Source of the DNA: Chitinophagaceae bacterium
GTDB lineage: Bacteria; Bacteroidota; Bacteroidia; Chitinophagales; Chitinophagaceae
Length of the DNA: 7,817 bases
Assembly: GCA_003455235.1 (NCBI GenBank)
Contig: DMRT01000044.1
Coordinates: forward strand, 1 to 7,817
Direction: 5' to 3'
Part shown: positions 6,213 through 7,817 of the stretch, piece after piece
Layout of the letters: every line of letters starts with the position of its first letter
How positions within the stretch are numbered: the stretch's first letter is position 1
The notes under the pieces: generated by a model
What the model was told of the DNA's origin: nothing
The model's input: the letters and a program-made list of their open reading frames with translations, nothing else
Databases searched by the model: none
Program-made: the position numbers and the translations under genes

Positions 6213-7817
6213 TTACCGGAGAATAACCGTTGTTCCCTGCTTGTGATGCGTTACCCCATCCACATCCACGGCTTCTATCATCCATACTACGGATTGCATG
6301 TCGACCGGCTGGCCGTTGAACTTACCATCCCAACCCGGGCGGTCGCTCTTCATCTGGAAAAGCATTTTGCCCCAGCGATCATAAATGCGGAAATAATTTA
6401 CGTGATCAAATCCCATCAGCAGCGGCCGCAGGAAATCGTTAATGCCGTTGTTATCGGGAGTGAATACAGTGGGCACATAGATCTCGATCTTCTTCTTCAC
6501 TTTTACAAACTGGGTATCCACTATTACACACCCGCTCGGCGTAGTCAGCTGAATGGTGTACAGCTGCGAAACCGCGCCGCGGAAGGTAGGCGTATAAATG
6601 AAGCGGCTGTCGAGACTGATGCCCGGGCTCCAGATGATATTATTGCCAATCTGCCTGGCCTGTAATTTCTCGGGGAAGTTGGTGATCGCTTCCTTCACCG
6701 GGTACACCATACCGGGTGCCGGCGCTTCAATAACAATGGGGATTGTTTTGCTGGTATAAGTGGTGGGGCATTGCGCCGTACTCACGGTAAGGCTCAGGTT
6801 GAAATTACCGGCTGCCGGGTAACTGTAACCCGGACTCCGTACCGGTGAAGACTGACCGTTGCCAAAATCCCAGCGGTAGATCAGCGTGGAAGATGTGTTA
6901 TTGAGTGTTTTGTTGATGGTGAGCACTTCCTGGTTCACACAGGCAGGATCTTTCACAAAGAAGTCGGCAAACGGATACTTAATGATGTTCACATCCCGGA
7001 ACGTACTGTCCACGCAACCACTGTCGGAGCTGGCGATCATCCGAATGCGGTAATCACCGGGCTGGGCATAACTGTGATTCACGTTTACGCCGGTGGCGCT
7101 GTTGCCATCGCCGAATGTCCAGCTGTAATTTGACGTACCGGAATAAATGGTGCTGGTGTTCGTGAGCACAAAATCATTGCCCCCAAAACATTGCTGTGCA
7201 CTGTTCACCGTAAATCCTGCCACCGGTGTGGGATGCACACGCACATTCATGCTGAGGCTGTCGGCACAACCTTTATCGGTTGTAACCAGCAGTTTCACGG
7301 TATAGGCGCCGGGTAATGTATAACTATGCGATATATCTTTTTGGGTGGAGAAATTACCATCACCAAAACTCCACAGGTATTGCAGCGCATTGCCGGCTTC
7401 CACCGTGGTATTGTTGGTAAACGTAAACACATGATCCCGGTAGCATTGGGCATAGGTATCGGCCACGGCGCTTACCACCGCATTGGCGTTCACGGTTACG
7501 GTGCGGAAGAAACTATCTACACATCCGTTGCCGGAGGTTACTTTCAGTTTAACCGTAAAGGTTCCGGTGCGGGCATAACTGTGATTTACATCTGTTGCCG
7601 TGGAAGTATTACCATCACCCAGGTCCCAATAGTACTGCATGCTTCCCGAAGCGATGGTGCTGCTGTTGGTAAAAACAAACTGGTTGTTTTTGAAACACTG
7701 TGTTGCCGCCGATGTAATGTTGTATCCCGCCACCGGGTTGTCGTACACGGTGATGGCTTTGGGAAGCGTATTTGAACGGCACCCTATGAAACTGAACACC
7801 GTGGCATGGTAGGTTCC
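6213..7817 (-). CDS. PKD-repeat protein with gliding motility-associated C-terminal (CHU_C-type) domain; N-terminus beyond window edge
   Basis: The frame is open from base 7817 to TAA at 6215-6213: 534 residues, with the beginning missing. A GTG at 7799 could be taken as a start, but the frame continues upstream as GTYHAT, matching GVYHAA at the same place in the left-hand paralogue. GTG therefore encodes an internal Val. Four PKD-type repeats cover about residues 29-369 (WDLGDG, WSFGDG, WTFGDG, WDFGNG). They are followed by a linker (NFPEKLQA, SQLYTIQL) and the CHU_C domain at 442-534 (YVPTVFTPDNNGINDF, DRWGK, GWDG, ending VILR). Over the 73 CHU_C residues shared with the left-hand gene, 60 are identical by hand count. 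CHU_C-type domains are associated with T9SS export and surface attachment in gliding Bacteroidota. The protein is probably a surface adhesin or structural protein; its binding partner cannot be told. It has one PKD repeat fewer than the paralogue. Confidence 0.93.
   Translation of the reverse strand, partial: GTYHATVFSFIGCRSNTLPKAITVYDNPVAGYNITSAATQCFKNNQFVFTNSSTIASGSMQYYWDLGDGNTSTATDVNHSYARTGTFTVKLKVTSGNGCVDSFFRTVTVNANAVVSAVADTYAQCYRDHVFTFTNNTTVEAGNALQYLWSFGDGNFSTQKDISHSYTLPGAYTVKLLVTTDKGCADSLSMNVRVHPTPVAGFTVNSAQQCFGGNDFVLTNTSTIYSGTSNYSWTFGDGNSATGVNVNHSYAQPGDYRIRMIASSDSGCVDSTFRDVNIIKYPFADFFVKDPACVNQEVLTINKTLNNTSSTLIYRWDFGNGQSSPVRSPGYSYPAAGNFNLSLTVSTAQCPTTYTSKTIPIVIEAPAPGMVYPVKEAITNFPEKLQARQIGNNIIWSPGISLDSRFIYTPTFRGAVSQLYTIQLTTPSGCVIVDTQFVKVKKKIEIYVPTVFTPDNNGINDFLRPLLMGFDHVNYFRIYDRWGKMLFQMKSDRPGWDGKFNGQPVDMQSVVWMIEAVDVDGVTHHKQGTTVILR
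6711..7733 (-). repeat. Four tandem PKD-type repeats in the right-hand gene
   Basis: Repeats of about 84-88 codons start near 7733, 7478, 7226 and 6974. The first three each have a Cys near the start (TQCFKN, AQCYRD, QQCFGG) and a Cys near the end (NGCVDS, KGCADS, SGCVDS) around a (W)xFGDG core and HSY. The fourth lacks this arrangement at its start (PACVNQ) and matches the fifth repeat of the left-hand gene, so the order of repeat types is shared by both genes. Confidence 0.88.

Noticed and set aside
6243..6665. A 140-codon plus-strand open frame
   Set aside because: It is antisense to the CHU_C domain and preceding linker, whose protein sequence is clearly conserved with the paralogue.
7326..7775. 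A 149-codon plus-strand open frame
   Set aside because: It is antisense to PKD repeats of the right-hand gene and carries the same mirrored motif (VGKNKLVVFE). This is a codon-bias shadow, not a gene.
7797..7799. GTG as the start codon of the right-hand PKD gene
   Set aside because: The frame stays open to the window edge, and the upstream residues (GTYHAT) match the paralogue, so this is an internal Val and the gene starts outside the window.

Overview
The window is a stretch of extracellular-protein genes from a member of the Bacteroidota, most likely of the Chitinophagaceae type. All three coding regions lie on the minus strand. They carry Sec signal peptides where the N-terminus is visible, PKD repeats, a gliding-motility-associated C-terminal (CHU_C-type) domain and a Por/T9SS sorting domain, a combination characteristic of this phylum. 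No Shine-Dalgarno sequence precedes the clear ATG starts, which also fits. The genus is an inference from family resemblance only.

Layout, in transcription order (right to left). (1) 7817-6213: the 3' part of a large secreted adhesin-like protein, entering from beyond the right edge, with four PKD-type repeats and a complete CHU_C domain. (2) 6212-6033: an intergenic gap with two hairpins and a possible promoter. (3) 6032-3300: a complete 910-residue secreted M43 (pappalysin/cytophagalysin-type) zinc metalloprotease with a C-terminal type IX secretion sorting domain. (4) 3299-3165: an intergenic gap with a strong intrinsic terminator. (5) 3164-1: an almost complete paralogue of the first gene, with signal peptide, N-terminal beta-rich modules, five PKD-type repeats and a CHU_C domain that runs off the left edge about 20 residues before its expected end.

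The genes probably share an export route: all would cross the inner membrane by Sec and the outer membrane by the type IX system, to be released or fixed on the cell surface. The two PKD proteins look like long repetitive surface adhesins or stalk proteins. The protease between them is a likely secreted degradative or processing enzyme. Terminators after genes 1 and 2 suggest separate transcripts rather than one operon.

No RNA gene, CRISPR array, transposase or phage gene was seen. The most notable non-genic signal is a 43-45 base terminator-containing module present in two diverged copies, one just downstream of each complete stop codon. The window looks like a locus shaped by gene and domain duplication; I see no convincing evidence of a wholly new system.
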